Of a DNA stretch of 64,000 nucleotides, positions 16,634 through 26,300 are shown in pieces. The stretch comes from Longimicrobiales bacterium (GTDB lineage: Bacteria > Gemmatimonadota > Gemmatimonadetes > Longimicrobiales > Gaopeijiaceae): assembly GCA_028823235.1 (NCBI GenBank), contig JAPKBW010000005.1, positions 1-64,000 on the forward strand, given 5' to 3'. The notes beneath the pieces are model-generated. The model did not search any database and was not told the DNA's origin. It worked only from the letters and a program-made list of their open reading frames with translations. Both the position numbers and the translations under genes were made by a program. Position 1 is the first letter of the stretch. Every line of letters starts with the position of its first letter.

Positions 16634-17653
16634 CTACTCGAAGCTGTCCGGTACCGCCTCGAACATATCCGCTGCCATCTCATCGGCAGACTTCATCCTG
16701 CTCATGTCCAGCTCGAAGTCGGGGTGTCCCGGCGCTTCAAGCTTCTCAAGGAGCTCGCGAATCTCCCGTGCCGACAAACCCGCTGCCTTCATTTCGTCAG
16801 TTGAGACCGAAGCGCCATCGACTACCGTGATACCGTCATCGGCTCCCTGCACGAGCTTGGAGAGGACTTCCCGCTCCACTCGAGTTACCGGCTCAGCGCC
16901 GAGGTCATAGTCAATCCAGGCTTCGTAAGAAAGCGGCGCGACTCGCTTCACCATTGCTGCAATGACCTGAGCGAACTGCTGGATCTCCCATTGAGCTCTC
17001 GTATCCACACGCAGAGACAGGAAGTGGAGGAGATTGTGCAGATCGATTTTCCAGTACCATTGAGTATACGTCGATACAGGCAGGTCGATACGGGCGATCT
17101 CACGAGCTACGTCTTCTTCGAGCATCCACCGATACGCATCCCCTGAATCTGCGCGAAGCTTCTCCCAGCGCGCCGAGGCTTCACGATACACCTCTTCGGG
17201 CGCCCCACCGTCGCGGCCCTGATTGTTCGACTTGCTCTGCAGCGAGAACTGCTCCTGGTCCGGCATATAGAAGAGAAGCGGCATCAACGAGTAACGAGCG
17301 GACAGCTCGTTGACCGAGGCGGTCCGATGCCGAATCCACTGGCGTGCTACGAACATGGGCATGGCGCAGTGGAACTTGAACTCGACCATTTCCGACGGCG
17401 TCGTGTGTTTGTGCCGTCGGAGATACCGCACAAGTCCCCGAGTCGCCGAAACCTGTCGGGTACCGAATCCGTAACTCACCCGAGCCGCTCGCTCGACGTC
17501 TTCATCGGATCCCATGTAATCCACCAGCGACACGAAGCCGTGGTCGAGAACGGGGAAATATCCGCCGAGAATCTCCTCGGCCGCCGGGCTGGTGGGTCTC
17601 TTCGTTTCCATGACTATTCGTTCGAGGGTCTCTGGCTGATGCAGAATATACAC
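16634..17653 (-). CDS. thyX: FAD-dependent thymidylate synthase
   Basis: A 339-residue ThyX that makes dTMP from dUMP using methylenetetrahydrofolate, FADH2 and NADPH. The diagnostic motif RHRTASVNELSAR occupies residues 108-120. It is longer than the usual 220-260 residues, with an acidic helical tail of about 75 residues (STDEMKAAGLSAREIRELLEKLE) after the core. An alternative start at Met15 (17611) would remove a short N-terminal segment. It lies 19 bases downstream of the selenoprotein gene on the same strand, so the two may be co-transcribed. Confidence 0.93.
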   Translation of the reverse strand: MYILHQPETLERIVMETKRPTSPAAEEILGGYFPVLDHGFVSLVDYMGSDEDVERAARVSYGFGTRQVSATRGLVRYLRRHKHTTPSEMVEFKFHCAMPMFVARQWIRHRTASVNELSARYSLMPLLFYMPDQEQFSLQSKSNNQGRDGGAPEEVYREASARWEKLRADSGDAYRWMLEEDVAREIARIDLPVSTYTQWYWKIDLHNLLHFLSLRVDTRAQWEIQQFAQVIAAMVKRVAPLSYEAWIDYDLGAEPVTRVEREVLSKLVQGADDGITVVDGASVSTDEMKAAGLSAREIRELLEKLEAPGHPDFELDMSRMKSADEMAADMFEAVPDSFE

Positions 17654-17672
17654 ACGGTGGCCAGCTCCGCTC

Positions 17673-18260
17673 TCATGCCGGCTCTAGGCCCCATGCTTGG
17701 AGGAAATCCTCCGGCTCGACGCCCAGGCCATCGGCCACTCGGGTGATATAGTTGAAGTAGCCGATGACCTGTGTCGCGTCATGAATCGCGCGGTCATCGA
17801 GCCCGAGTGAGCGGAGTTCGTCGATGTCTGGCTGGCCCGCGTCCTGTTGGTGGTGGGTCAGCTTCTCCGCATAGCGGCACAGTGCTTCTTCCGCCGCGCC
17901 CAGATCAGCAGTTCGCCAATCGCGAGTGACTGCGTGCACGAAAACATCCCGCTCCGAATCAGTCGCAAACAACTCCTCGACCTCTTCCCGGAGGTCATGC
18001 GCATGCGCCTGAGTTCAGTAAAAGCAGTCGTTCGCTTTCGAGGTAACGACCGCGAGCAGCTCTCTCTGCCAGCGCGTGAGCGGCGACGTCCCGAACATGA
18101 TCGCGGCGTAGAACTTCATCGACGCATCCATCGCCGGGGGGTTCTGGCTCATTATGTGGACGATGTGCCAGATTCGACCCGCGCGTTCGAGCGCCTGATC
18201 GAAGAGCTTCTTGAGAAGGCCGGAAGCCTCCCCCACAGGGACCTGTTCGATGTAGGGCAT
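17673..18260 (-). CDS. AhpD-like peroxidase-related selenoprotein (CxxU)
   Basis: One 195-residue protein is encoded if the in-frame TGA at 18015-18017 is read as selenocysteine 82. The halves share one frame. The first ends KANDCFY and the second starts TQAHAHDLREEV, giving C79-F-Y-U82-T-Q-A-H86, the C-x2-C-x3-H centre of AhpD-type carboxymuconolactone decarboxylase folds with Sec in place of the second Cys. The C-terminal half keeps family features (LGLDDRAIHDATQVIGYFNYITRVADGLGV). A SECIS-like hairpin follows the TGA directly. The family reduces hydroperoxides or acts in thiol relay, and AhpD-like selenoproteins are known from marine metagenomes. Without Sec insertion the product is an 81-residue stub. 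Confidence 0.85.
17971..18015 (-). promoter_or_regulatory. Bacterial SECIS-like hairpin
   Basis: Directly after the UGA the mRNA can fold with an outer stem AACTC (18015-18011) / GAGTT (17975-17971) and an inner stem GACCTC / GAGGTC (17996-17991 / 17984-17979) closing the six-base loop CGGGAA. The loop has G at position 2 and begins 24 bases after the UGA. Bacterial SECIS elements usually place a small G-containing apical loop about 16-37 bases after the UGA. SelB binding is inferred. Confidence 0.75.
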
Positions 18261-18283
18261 GGCGGAACGTAGGGCGCGGAAAA

Positions 18284-18316
18284 GGCCGCGCCACCCTGAG
18301 AAAGGGTGACTCGGCC
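18284..18316 (-). terminator. Strong hairpin with T-run on the minus strand
   Basis: Outer arms GGCCG / CGGCC and inner arms CACCCT / AGGGTG form a two-part stem. On the minus strand it is followed by TTTTCC, and the selenoprotein ATG is 24 bases beyond the hairpin. It may end transcription from upstream, or act as a 5'-leader structure of the selenoprotein-thyX unit. Confidence 0.45.
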
Positions 18317-18759
18317 TAAGTACTCATGGGCCGTCGTCTGTCAGCCCGCCTGAGCCACATGTGAAGGCTCACGGCTGATTGTTTGGATGCGGGCTCCTGC
18401 GCGAGGTTCACGATCGCACGCTCGACGACGACGGCCGCGTCGATGCCACCTTCAGCTAGGGTCACGGGGCTTTCCACTCCGCAGCCTTGCAACCCCGCGG
18501 GGACCGCCAGAAGAGTGGGCGCATGATCTACCGAAGAGGGCTTTCTCCCGCATCGGTCCGTTCCGTGAGAGGCGCGTAGCGGTGGGTCCGCCCCTCCCCA
18601 GTGTGACCGCCACAACCCTCTCCTCGAGAATCCGGAAGACGGAGATGAGTGCCGCCGATTACAGGCCTCCGCGCGACCACTGAACCGAATGGGTCGTCGA
18701 CCCGAAGTAAGTCTTAGGAACGCGAGCGGTCGACGGAGCGTGCAACGGAGAGGGCGATC
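18317..18759. other. Intergenic stretch without a gene I can name
   Basis: About 440 bases. A minus-strand open frame ends at the hairpin at 18316 and includes LAEGGIDAAVVVERAIVNLAQE, which looks protein-like. The rest of that frame is arginine/proline-rich and resembles out-of-frame GC-rich DNA. A plus-strand frame overlaps it. Neither has a good start or recognisable motif. It may contain remains of a lost gene. Confidence 0.3.
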
Positions 18760-18956
18760 ATGGCTCAAAGAGCAAGAAGGGTGAGCAGTGCAAAAGGGAC
18801 GCGAGCGGATCCGGCTCTTTCTGCACCATCCATCTAGAACAGGAAATTCGCGCTCGAACCGAGCTCACCGGCGACTTGGACAAGGATGCGATCATGAAGG
18901 CCGCGATCGGCTTTGTGATCGTGGGCGCACTTTTTCTCTTCCGGTTTCGCCGCTAG
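18760..18956 (+). pseudogene. Small Cys/His plus single-membrane-helix protein, frameshifted
   Basis: A GGAGAGG ribosome site lies 6 bases before the ATG at 18760-18762. Restoring one base just after that start gives about 65 residues: GSKSKKGEQCKR, GSGSFCTIHLEQEIRARTELTGDLDKDA and a C-terminal membrane helix, AIGFVIVGALFLFRFRR. The C-x9-C-x2-H spacing suggests a small metal site, and the R-A-R-T-E-L-T-G-DLDK stretch resembles DUF3618-type membrane proteins. As read, the ATG frame gives only 25 residues. A 20-residue membrane peptide could still start at 18894. The stop overlaps that of the porin gene opposite. Confidence 0.5.
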
Positions 18957-20737
18957 AAGTTGGCGGCGCCAAGGTCGAAGCGCCGACTCCTTAGTACGTC
19001 GGGCGTGTAGAATCCGGCACGCATCCGATTCAGCTCGAGGGTGACGCGAAAAATCGGACTACCTCCCGTGGGACCGACCGGGAAAGCGATGTCAGTCCGC
19101 CAGACATGACGCGTGTTGGCCGGCAGTCCGATCCGGAGACCGAAGCCTACTGCAGCCTTCCAGCCGGACTCGACCCCATACGGCGCATCGCCTTGCCAGA
19201 CACGTCCCAGATCTCCGAATAGTGTCATGCCGAGATCGGCAGCGCCGCGGCTCGGCCAAGGGAAAAGGATTCGCTCCTCAACCACAAAGCGAGCCATTCG
19301 TCCGCCGGGGAACTGGTCCTCGACGAGGGACCGCACCCCTTCCCTGCCGCCTAGATTCAACTGGAAGGGAAGCGTGGTATTCCAGCCGCCTGCTACCGTC
19401 GCGCGAAGAAAAAGCGTGTGGCTCCGAAAGTTCTCGGACCGGACATAACCTACCAGGCTCGCATCACCGAGGACGTCCTTCCAGGCACCGTCATCCCGTC
19501 GAGTCTCGACGTTCACACCCCCGTGAAAGAACGACGACCCTAGTGGTGCCGTGAAGCTTCCGTAGGCGCGGCCGAAAAAGTCCTCGGTGCCCTGCACGTC
19601 GTTCGGGACGAGAAGCGCGAGGCCGGTGCCGATAGAGACGCCCGCGACGAAGCCAAGCCCGATGAGTCCACGATCTCGAAGCCCGTCGATGCCTTCGTAC
19701 TCCTGAAAGCGCAGGCGAGTGGTACCAACATGCAGCGACACGCGAGTGGCTCCGGACTCCTGAAGATGATCGGAGAGCAGCGATGGAAGCTGGCCGGGGA
19801 AGTCCTGAAGCCCCTCGAAATCATCCTCAACTACGACCTGAGGCGTGCCGGGGAAGCGAATCACATCTCGCATTAGCGTGATGCCGGCAATGATGCTCTG
19901 TCCAGGTGATCCAAAACGCCGCGCTGCCGAGAGCTCGACGATCTCGCGAAACGAAGGGACGAGGACCTGGCTATAGGTCTCCTGTCCGTCGGTCGAGTAC
20001 GCGAAGAACCGAGTCCCCTTCGAGTAGCCCTGTCGGATCGAGAACCGACCCGTCTCTCCGATGAACGGATAACGGACGAATTGATCAAAAACCTGGCCGG
20101 GTCGATCCCTCCCCCACCGAATACTGGCATCCGCCCGGCCGAAGAAACGTGGAGTCGACAGACGGACCGACTGGGCTCGAGTCTCCCGCCGCTCGCGATG
20201 ACTGAACTCGGCAACGATGCCCTGGCCAAGGAAGTTCTTCTCGGCAATTGATAATTTTTCAAGATTCAGACTCGCGTCGTCATAGGTGACGCCGACATCG
20301 ACCTGGGTCGACCATTCATCCTGTGTCTCGACCAGGACGGCCCGTCCGCCGCTGCCATCGTCTTCGCTGGTGATCCGGGCGCCGGCGAGAAAACCGTAGC
20401 TGTCGAGGAGCCGTTCGGATTCTCCGACCAGGAACGGATCGAAACAGTCTCCCACCTCGAACAGCAATTCGCTCCGGATGAACCGTGGGGCGGTACGGAC
20501 GTGGAGCAAATTCATGAACCTGTACGTCCACGCCAGCGCTCCGACCTTAGTGGACTCCGGATCGAAGACGTCAGCCCGAGCCAGGTCGACGGACGTGACA
20601 ATGCCGTCCATGCACTGCACGGGGGTGGGTTGAAGCTCCTGGGCCGCGGCCGGCTTCGGGAGTGCTAACAGCATCGCGACCACCCACGTACCAGCCAGCC
20701 AGGCCGGACGGCGCAAGGCGCGGTATCTCTCGATCAA
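18953..20737 (-). CDS. BamA/TamA-like outer-membrane protein
   Basis: A 594-residue Omp85-family protein. A signal peptide (WLAGTWVVAMLLALPKPAAAQ) is cut after AAAQ. A POTRA-like periplasmic region (about 60-150, FIRSELLFEVGDCFDPFLVGESERLL) is followed by a beta-barrel. The motif GGREGVRSLVEDQFPGG near 470 corresponds to the GG-x-RG region of the family, and the C-terminus ends in an alternating strand finishing in F. The single POTRA sets it apart from BamA proper, which has five. It may place proteins or lipids in the outer membrane. It is divergent from the glycosyltransferase gene by about 85 bases. Confidence 0.82.
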   Translation of the reverse strand: MIERYRALRRPAWLAGTWVVAMLLALPKPAAAQELQPTPVQCMDGIVTSVDLARADVFDPESTKVGALAWTYRFMNLLHVRTAPRFIRSELLFEVGDCFDPFLVGESERLLDSYGFLAGARITSEDDGSGGRAVLVETQDEWSTQVDVGVTYDDASLNLEKLSIAEKNFLGQGIVAEFSHRERRETRAQSVRLSTPRFFGRADASIRWGRDRPGQVFDQFVRYPFIGETGRFSIRQGYSKGTRFFAYSTDGQETYSQVLVPSFREIVELSAARRFGSPGQSIIAGITLMRDVIRFPGTPQVVVEDDFEGLQDFPGQLPSLLSDHLQESGATRVSLHVGTTRLRFQEYEGIDGLRDRGLIGLGFVAGVSIGTGLALLVPNDVQGTEDFFGRAYGSFTAPLGSSFFHGGVNVETRRDDGAWKDVLGDASLVGYVRSENFRSHTLFLRATVAGGWNTTLPFQLNLGGREGVRSLVEDQFPGGRMARFVVEERILFPWPSRGAADLGMTLFGDLGRVWQGDAPYGVESGWKAAVGFGLRIGLPANTRHVWRTDIAFPVGPTGGSPIFRVTLELNRMRAGFYTPDVLRSRRFDLGAANF

Positions 20738-20821
20738 GTCGGGTGCCTCGATGGATCCTCCAGAAGAGCACGATTCAGAGTTGAAAAGTAGCCGTCTGAT
20801 TGGGGTTGAAGCGATAGGCCC

Positions 20822-22429
20822 GTGAGGTGGCTAGGCCAGTCCACATCGTCGCCTGAAAACCAGGGGGTGCCATCAATCTCCGAATTTGCATACCGTTTTT
20901 GGCTTCCTGTGTTGTGCCTAGTCACACCCTGCCTCAGCCTGATGCCCCAACTGATTACTGCGCTGTACGGCCTCGCCGCCCTCTTTGGAGCAGCGTTTGC
21001 CGCCGTAGAGTTGCGGATGCTCATCCGTTTTCTTCGTAACCGTAATGAGATCCGTGCGGGGACAACTTCCCGCGGAAGCGCTTCAACCTCTAGTGACGAC
21101 CGCAAGGCCCCGCCAGTCACAATCCAGTTGCCTCTGTACAATGAGCGGACGGCCGCGAGTCGAATTATCCGTGCGGCGGCAGACCAGGACTACCCGAGGG
21201 ATCGCCTCGACATCCAGGTCCTTGACGACTCCACTGATGAAACGACGGCGATCGTGGCAAAGGTCGTTGAAGAGGTGCGCGCGGAAGGGATCCAGATCGA
21301 GCACCTGCATCGCGAAGACCGAGTCGGCTACAAGGCCGGAGCACTCGCAGTGGGGCTTCAGCATTCTGAGGCAGACTTCGTCGCCGTGTTCGACGCAGAC
21401 TTCGCTCCAGAACCGAGATTCCTGGCACGACTCCTCATCGATGACGCCCCGTTCGATGATCCCAAGGTCGCGTTCGTCCAGGCACGCTGGGCATGGGGGG
21501 CGGCAGAAACAGAAGGATGGCTGCCATCTGTCCTCGCGCTACTACTCGATCGACACTTCCAGATCCAGAAGCCAGTCAGGGCCTGGATCGGGAACGTCAC
21601 GACCTTCAATGGCTCGGGTGGAGTTTGGCGCAGAGCGGCGATCGACGATGCCGGCGGATGGGCGGCAGACACCCTGACCGAAGACCTGGACCTGAGCTAC
21701 CGAACGGCCCTGGCCGGATGGAAGGGACGTTACCGTCACGACGTGAAGGTCTTCAACGAGCTGCCCGGGCACATGCGTGCCCTAAAGCTGCAGCAGAGAC
21801 GCTGGTCGAAGGGCAACGCTCAGTGCTTCAGAAAACTGACGCGCCAAGTGATGAGCGCCGGAGATGTCGTCGAGGACAAGTTGGACGAGGCCTTCATGCT
21901 GGCAGGGTACGCGATCCATCCCCTGCTGCTGGCCTCGTTGCTCCTGTGGCCCTGGGCCGTGATCCATGTGAACCGGGGGCTGTTCTGGGTGCTCCAGGGA
22001 ATGATGTCACTGGGAATCGTCGCGGCGGTCTTCAGTTTCCTTCTGACGATTCGCGAACGTGAGCCGGAGTGGCGGTCCGGCGCCCTCTTCGAAGTGTTCA
22101 TGGGCGTATTGGTGGGAATGGGCCTGATGGTGAACAACACCGTGGGACAGGTTCAGGGCTTCCTTTCAAACGGGGGCGAGTTCGTGCGGACCCCAAAGCT
22201 GGCAACCGTGAATGAGGACGAATCCCTCAGCGAACTGGGTGCCGATCTTCCTTATTCAAGTCCGCTCCACTGGACCTTCTTCCTCGAGCTGTTGGTCATG
22301 GGATATTGCGTCGCCGGCGCAGTATTTCTCGTCCAGCAGGGCCAGGGATTCTGGTCCGTCGCGATGATTTTCTGGGCGCTTTCGCTCGGACTGATGGTTC
22401 AGCAACAGGTCGCGACTCGGTCCGCCTGA
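20822..22429 (+). CDS. Membrane glycosyltransferase family 2 (cellulose synthase-like)
   Basis: A processive-type GT2 enzyme of up to 535 residues. One or two N-terminal hydrophobic segments precede a GT-A domain: PLYNERTAASRII, DDSTDETT, the metal-binding DADF, the acceptor motif TEDLDLSYR and QRRWSKGN (QxxRW). Four C-terminal membrane segments follow. It resembles ceramide glucosyltransferase-like and beta-mannan/glucan synthase-like enzymes that use nucleotide sugars at the inner membrane. The product is unknown. The GTG at 20822 is the longest choice; the ATG at 20942 (MPQLITALYGLAALF) is a plausible later start. Confidence 0.88.
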   Translation: MRWLGQSTSSPENQGVPSISEFAYRFWLPVLCLVTPCLSLMPQLITALYGLAALFGAAFAAVELRMLIRFLRNRNEIRAGTTSRGSASTSSDDRKAPPVTIQLPLYNERTAASRIIRAAADQDYPRDRLDIQVLDDSTDETTAIVAKVVEEVRAEGIQIEHLHREDRVGYKAGALAVGLQHSEADFVAVFDADFAPEPRFLARLLIDDAPFDDPKVAFVQARWAWGAAETEGWLPSVLALLLDRHFQIQKPVRAWIGNVTTFNGSGGVWRRAAIDDAGGWAADTLTEDLDLSYRTALAGWKGRYRHDVKVFNELPGHMRALKLQQRRWSKGNAQCFRKLTRQVMSAGDVVEDKLDEAFMLAGYAIHPLLLASLLLWPWAVIHVNRGLFWVLQGMMSLGIVAAVFSFLLTIREREPEWRSGALFEVFMGVLVGMGLMVNNTVGQVQGFLSNGGEFVRTPKLATVNEDESLSELGADLPYSSPLHWTFFLELLVMGYCVAGAVFLVQQGQGFWSVAMIFWALSLGLMVQQQVATRSA

Positions 22430-22439
22430 CCGCCGTCTT

Positions 22440-23309
22440 ATGACGCTACAGCCGCGCGGCTACCTGACGATGGCGACCGGCCCCCGGGGCTTCCTCGAGA
22501 TGGCCGTGGACATGGCTCTCTCTCTTCGAGAGCACACGACGTACCCGATCGGCCTAGCATGTGACGAGGGCCTCGCGGGCACCGTGAGAGACGAGTACGC
22601 CGGGGTCTTCGATGCGGTCACCAAGGTCCACCCACGATTTCTCGCGGGTCGAGTTCGGAAGTACGGTGCCGCGGAGGCGAGTCCATTCGAAGAGACGGTC
22701 TTCCTGGACGCCGACTGCATCGTCCTGGGATCGCTCGACCATCTGTTCGATCCTCTCCGGGAACACGGCATGGCGATGCTGGGTGAGCAGCTGACTCGCG
22801 ATGATGACGAGAACCACCATGGGTTCTCCACGCGTCGCCTCATGACGCAGTTCGGACTCGACCGTTACCTGAAAACGAACAGTGGTATCTTCAGCTTCCG
22901 TCGCGAGGTGGCCCTCGACGTCATGGAGGATTGTCGTCGGTGTTTCCTAGAGGAAGCTCAGCCCCGACTGAAATGGTCGATCCTACTCGGGCGTTGGCTT
23001 GGGGACGAGATTGCGTTTGGGATCGTCGGTGGCCGGCGGGACCTCGGGACGATCCCGCTCCCCCACCCCATATACTGGCCTCCGGAGTTCGAGGGCATCG
23101 ACCTCGCCGCACCGACAAAGCCACTCCTCCACTTCATCTGGCCGCCGAGGCCAGATCTGCTGGAGCAGCTCCTCACCGACATGCACACGCGACGAGAATC
23201 GGCAGGCATCGCAATTGACCGGTCGGAAGAGGTTTGGCGGGCGGAAGTCGTGAAGCTCGAAGCGATGAAACGGCGCCGTGCGTGGGCTGAGCGGTTGGGG
23301 TGGTGGTAG
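22440..23309 (+). CDS. GT-A-fold glycosyltransferase-like protein
   Basis: A 289-residue soluble protein. The N-terminal part alternates strands and helices as in GT8-like enzymes (GYLTMATGPRGFLEMAVDMALSLR), and VFLDADCIVLGSLDHLF provides the DxD metal site at about 92-94. KTNSGIFSFRR and a late HFIWPP stretch fit acceptor and sugar sites. I cannot name the donor. It starts 10 bases after the membrane glycosyltransferase stop, so it is probably co-transcribed and works on the same glycan. It converges on the large glycosyltransferase gene. Confidence 0.7.
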   Translation: MTLQPRGYLTMATGPRGFLEMAVDMALSLREHTTYPIGLACDEGLAGTVRDEYAGVFDAVTKVHPRFLAGRVRKYGAAEASPFEETVFLDADCIVLGSLDHLFDPLREHGMAMLGEQLTRDDDENHHGFSTRRLMTQFGLDRYLKTNSGIFSFRREVALDVMEDCRRCFLEEAQPRLKWSILLGRWLGDEIAFGIVGGRRDLGTIPLPHPIYWPPEFEGIDLAAPTKPLLHFIWPPRPDLLEQLLTDMHTRRESAGIAIDRSEEVWRAEVVKLEAMKRRRAWAERLGWW

Positions 23310-23362
23310 GGGACTGGTCCTAGGCCCACGAGTGGATCATACAGCGGGCCGAGCGTTCTTAA

Positions 23363-26300
23363 TCACGCCCCGCGACCCACCACCTCTCGAAAGCATTCGG
23401 CATACTGCGCTGCGATCCGTGAAGGGCCGAGGCTCTCCCTGGCAAAGGAACAGATCCCTGGTCGCCGCTCCTTCCAGGCCGAGGCAGCCTCAGCGATTCC
23501 AACCAGCGCGTCCGCGACCGCGGCCTCATTCACCTCTCCTGCCAGAGAGGACGGGTCACGCATGGTGTCCTGTGTCACGTCGAACAACGAGCCGCACGGA
23601 TTGGGCACGAGAATGCCACGCTCCCCATGCTCACCAACCAGTTCAGCACTTCCGCCCGTCTCGCTAAGGACGAGCGGCAGTCCTGACCACGCCGCCTCGG
23701 ACGCGGCCACGCTCCAGCCTTCGTAGAAGGAATTGGACACGAAGCCGTCGGCTGCTGACAACACAGTCCCGACATCCTCGACCGGACCGATGTGACGGAC
23801 AGCGCCTGACGAGAACAGGTCCGGGAACCGGCGCTTGAGTGTGTTAACTCGAGCGCTCTTGTCGTCGGGTCCAACCAAGAGGAGGAGGAGCCCGGGAGAT
23901 CGTACGACTGCCTGCTCGAAGCCGGCCAGCAAGCCAAATGGATTCTTCTGCTCCGTCACCCGGCCGATCGAGCAAAACACCACGTCGTCCGGCGACAATC
24001 CATACCGGCGGCGGGCGAACGCTCGGGGCGCCGAAGCGACTCGCCCTGGATGGATCGCATTGGGGATCACCCGGAGCGATTGACGATCGGTGTGTCGCTG
24101 ATAGTACTCCGCGACTCCCTCACTCACGGCCACGACTCCTGCGAGCCGATCGATACGACGTCGTTCCTCCTGCCACTCCGAGTCCCGGAACCACGCATAG
24201 GTGTTCTGAATAGTCTCGACCACGGGCACGCCTGTGTCCGCTAGGGCGCTGACGGTCTCGAGCGGTGCGAAGTGGCTCGAAACCACATCCAGATTCCTAC
24301 TCTTCGCCCATTCCGCACACGAGGACGCTCGCCCTCCTCCTATCGTGACATCGACGCCGGCGTTGGTCAGACGATCCGCGATCGGCCCGCCTTCGTGGGA
24401 GCAAAGCAACGACGCCGACACCCCCGCCGCCGGCAGGGCCTGGGCTAGTAAGGCGACCACTTCCTCCAGCCCCCCTGTCCCCAAGGAACGCACGACGATG
24501 CCCGCCCTAAGTGCAGGCTTGGGTACACTTGCATCCGTGTATCGCGGAAGGCTTAGTAGAGAATTTTTCTCCACTGCCACACCGATGGCTCGAGCGGACG
24601 CGCGGCGCCCCACTCGACTCATGATGCCTCGACCCGACTGAGCCACAGCCCGGAACATCTCCCGCCGCTCTTCGTCGCCTCGGGCCTGACTCTCCAAAAT
24701 CGTGTTCGAAGCATGAACTCGGTAGCGCACGTCGGTCAGCGAGTCTTCGTATACAACTCGCTCGGGGCACAGCTGCATGGCCCGCAGAAGAAAGTCGTAG
24801 TCATGCGTGTACCGGTACGCAGCAAAGCCTCCGAGTGCTTCCCAAAGCGCACGATGGAAGAAAAAATTGGAGGTGGTCACTGCCACGTTGTGTTTCTTCA
24901 ACGCCGCGGCGAATGAAGGGGCGGTCTGCGCGAGCTCCCGGGCCTCGCGGTACCAGCGAGAGATCGGATGGGCCGGATCGACCCCGGCTCCGTCCGCGCC
25001 GACGAGACGGACAGAACCACACAACAGAGCCGCACCTGTGGCACGTGTGACTCCCCAGGCATGCTCGAGCCGTTCGGGCTCGAACGCATCGTCGGAGTTC
25101 AGGACCGCAATGTAGTCGCCCTTGCTCAGCGCGATCGCACGGTTGAGCGCGAAGTGGGCGCCTCGATTTTCCTGATAAATACTTCGGAGCCCAGTGAATC
25201 GATGAGCCTCAAGGACGTCTCGGCTGGAGTCCAGCGAGCCATCGTCCACTACGATCAGCTCGCTGGCCGGCAGTGTCTGATCGCGAACACTGTCGATCGC
25301 CTCGCCGATCCATCGCTCATGGTTGTACAGAGGAATCACGGCAGAGAGTGTCGCCCCGGTGTGGACTGCGGGTGCCTCGACGACGCGGTGTTCCGTCATC
25401 TCCAGAATCCGTTCGACACGAGCGCCCCAAGAATTTGCGGCCGAGAATCTGTGCATTTTAGTCGCCACGGCAGGGGTCGTCGTCGACCTCCGCACACGAC
25501 CGACCAAATCGACAAAATCCATCTCATCGGTGGCTCGACGTACCCCCGGGATGCCTCGCAGAGGCTCTATGTCGGGACCTGCGACCGGCAGGCCTGCGGC
25601 AACGAATTCGTAGATCTTCAACGGACTCGTAGCTCTCGTGACGTCGCTCACACGCCACGGGAGAAAGGCCAGATCTGCGTGACCGAGGTAGGAAGGGAGA
25701 TCGGTCTGCGGCTTGAGTCCCAAAAAGTGACAGTTCGCAGGCAAGCCTCGTCCTTCGCGTCTACGGTCTCCGACAAAGACGAAGGCAGTCCTCGGATGCG
25801 CCTGGGCCGAGCGTTTGACTAGGTCCCAGTCGAGCCAGCTTCCCCAAAGTGCTCCCACATACAGGGCGATTCGCTCTGCCTCGGGAAGGTCATCCGGGCG
25901 CTCGGCACGGAGGGCCTCCTTGGTGAACAGGCGCGCGTTGAAGGCATTGGGAAGCAACTCTGTCTCACGACCACTCAGGCGCTCGATGTGATCGACCAGC
26001 TCGTATGCCGAAGCCACCAGGTACTCGGAGTCGCGTGCCAACTCCGCCTCATTCTCAGACTGATACCAGCCCCACCCCAGCTCCGAGTCCCAACGATCAA
26101 TGCAGTCGTACACCGTGGCCGCGCCCTTCTCCCGAGCCGTAAGAACGAAGGGAGTCCACTCGCGGACGGGGACCTGCGTGATCACCAGTGACCCGGGCTC
26201 AGATACGAACGTGTTGAGGGCTGAGACCACATCCGGGTCAAGCGCAGTATCCAGGCTCATCTCGACCAGGCGAGGCTGCTCATAGCAGAGAGCGAGGTCG

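Noticed and set aside
17673-18260. Treating the TGA in the AhpD-like gene as an ordinary nonsense mutation
   Set aside because: It falls on the redox position of the motif, it is the only lesion, and a SECIS-like hairpin follows at the right distance. Loss of function remains the fallback if no Sec genes exist.
18316-18768. A 150-codon minus-strand frame and a 98-codon plus-strand frame in the same DNA
   Set aside because: Both are Arg/Pro-rich, lack ribosome sites and motifs, and overlap each other. Only a short segment looks protein-like.
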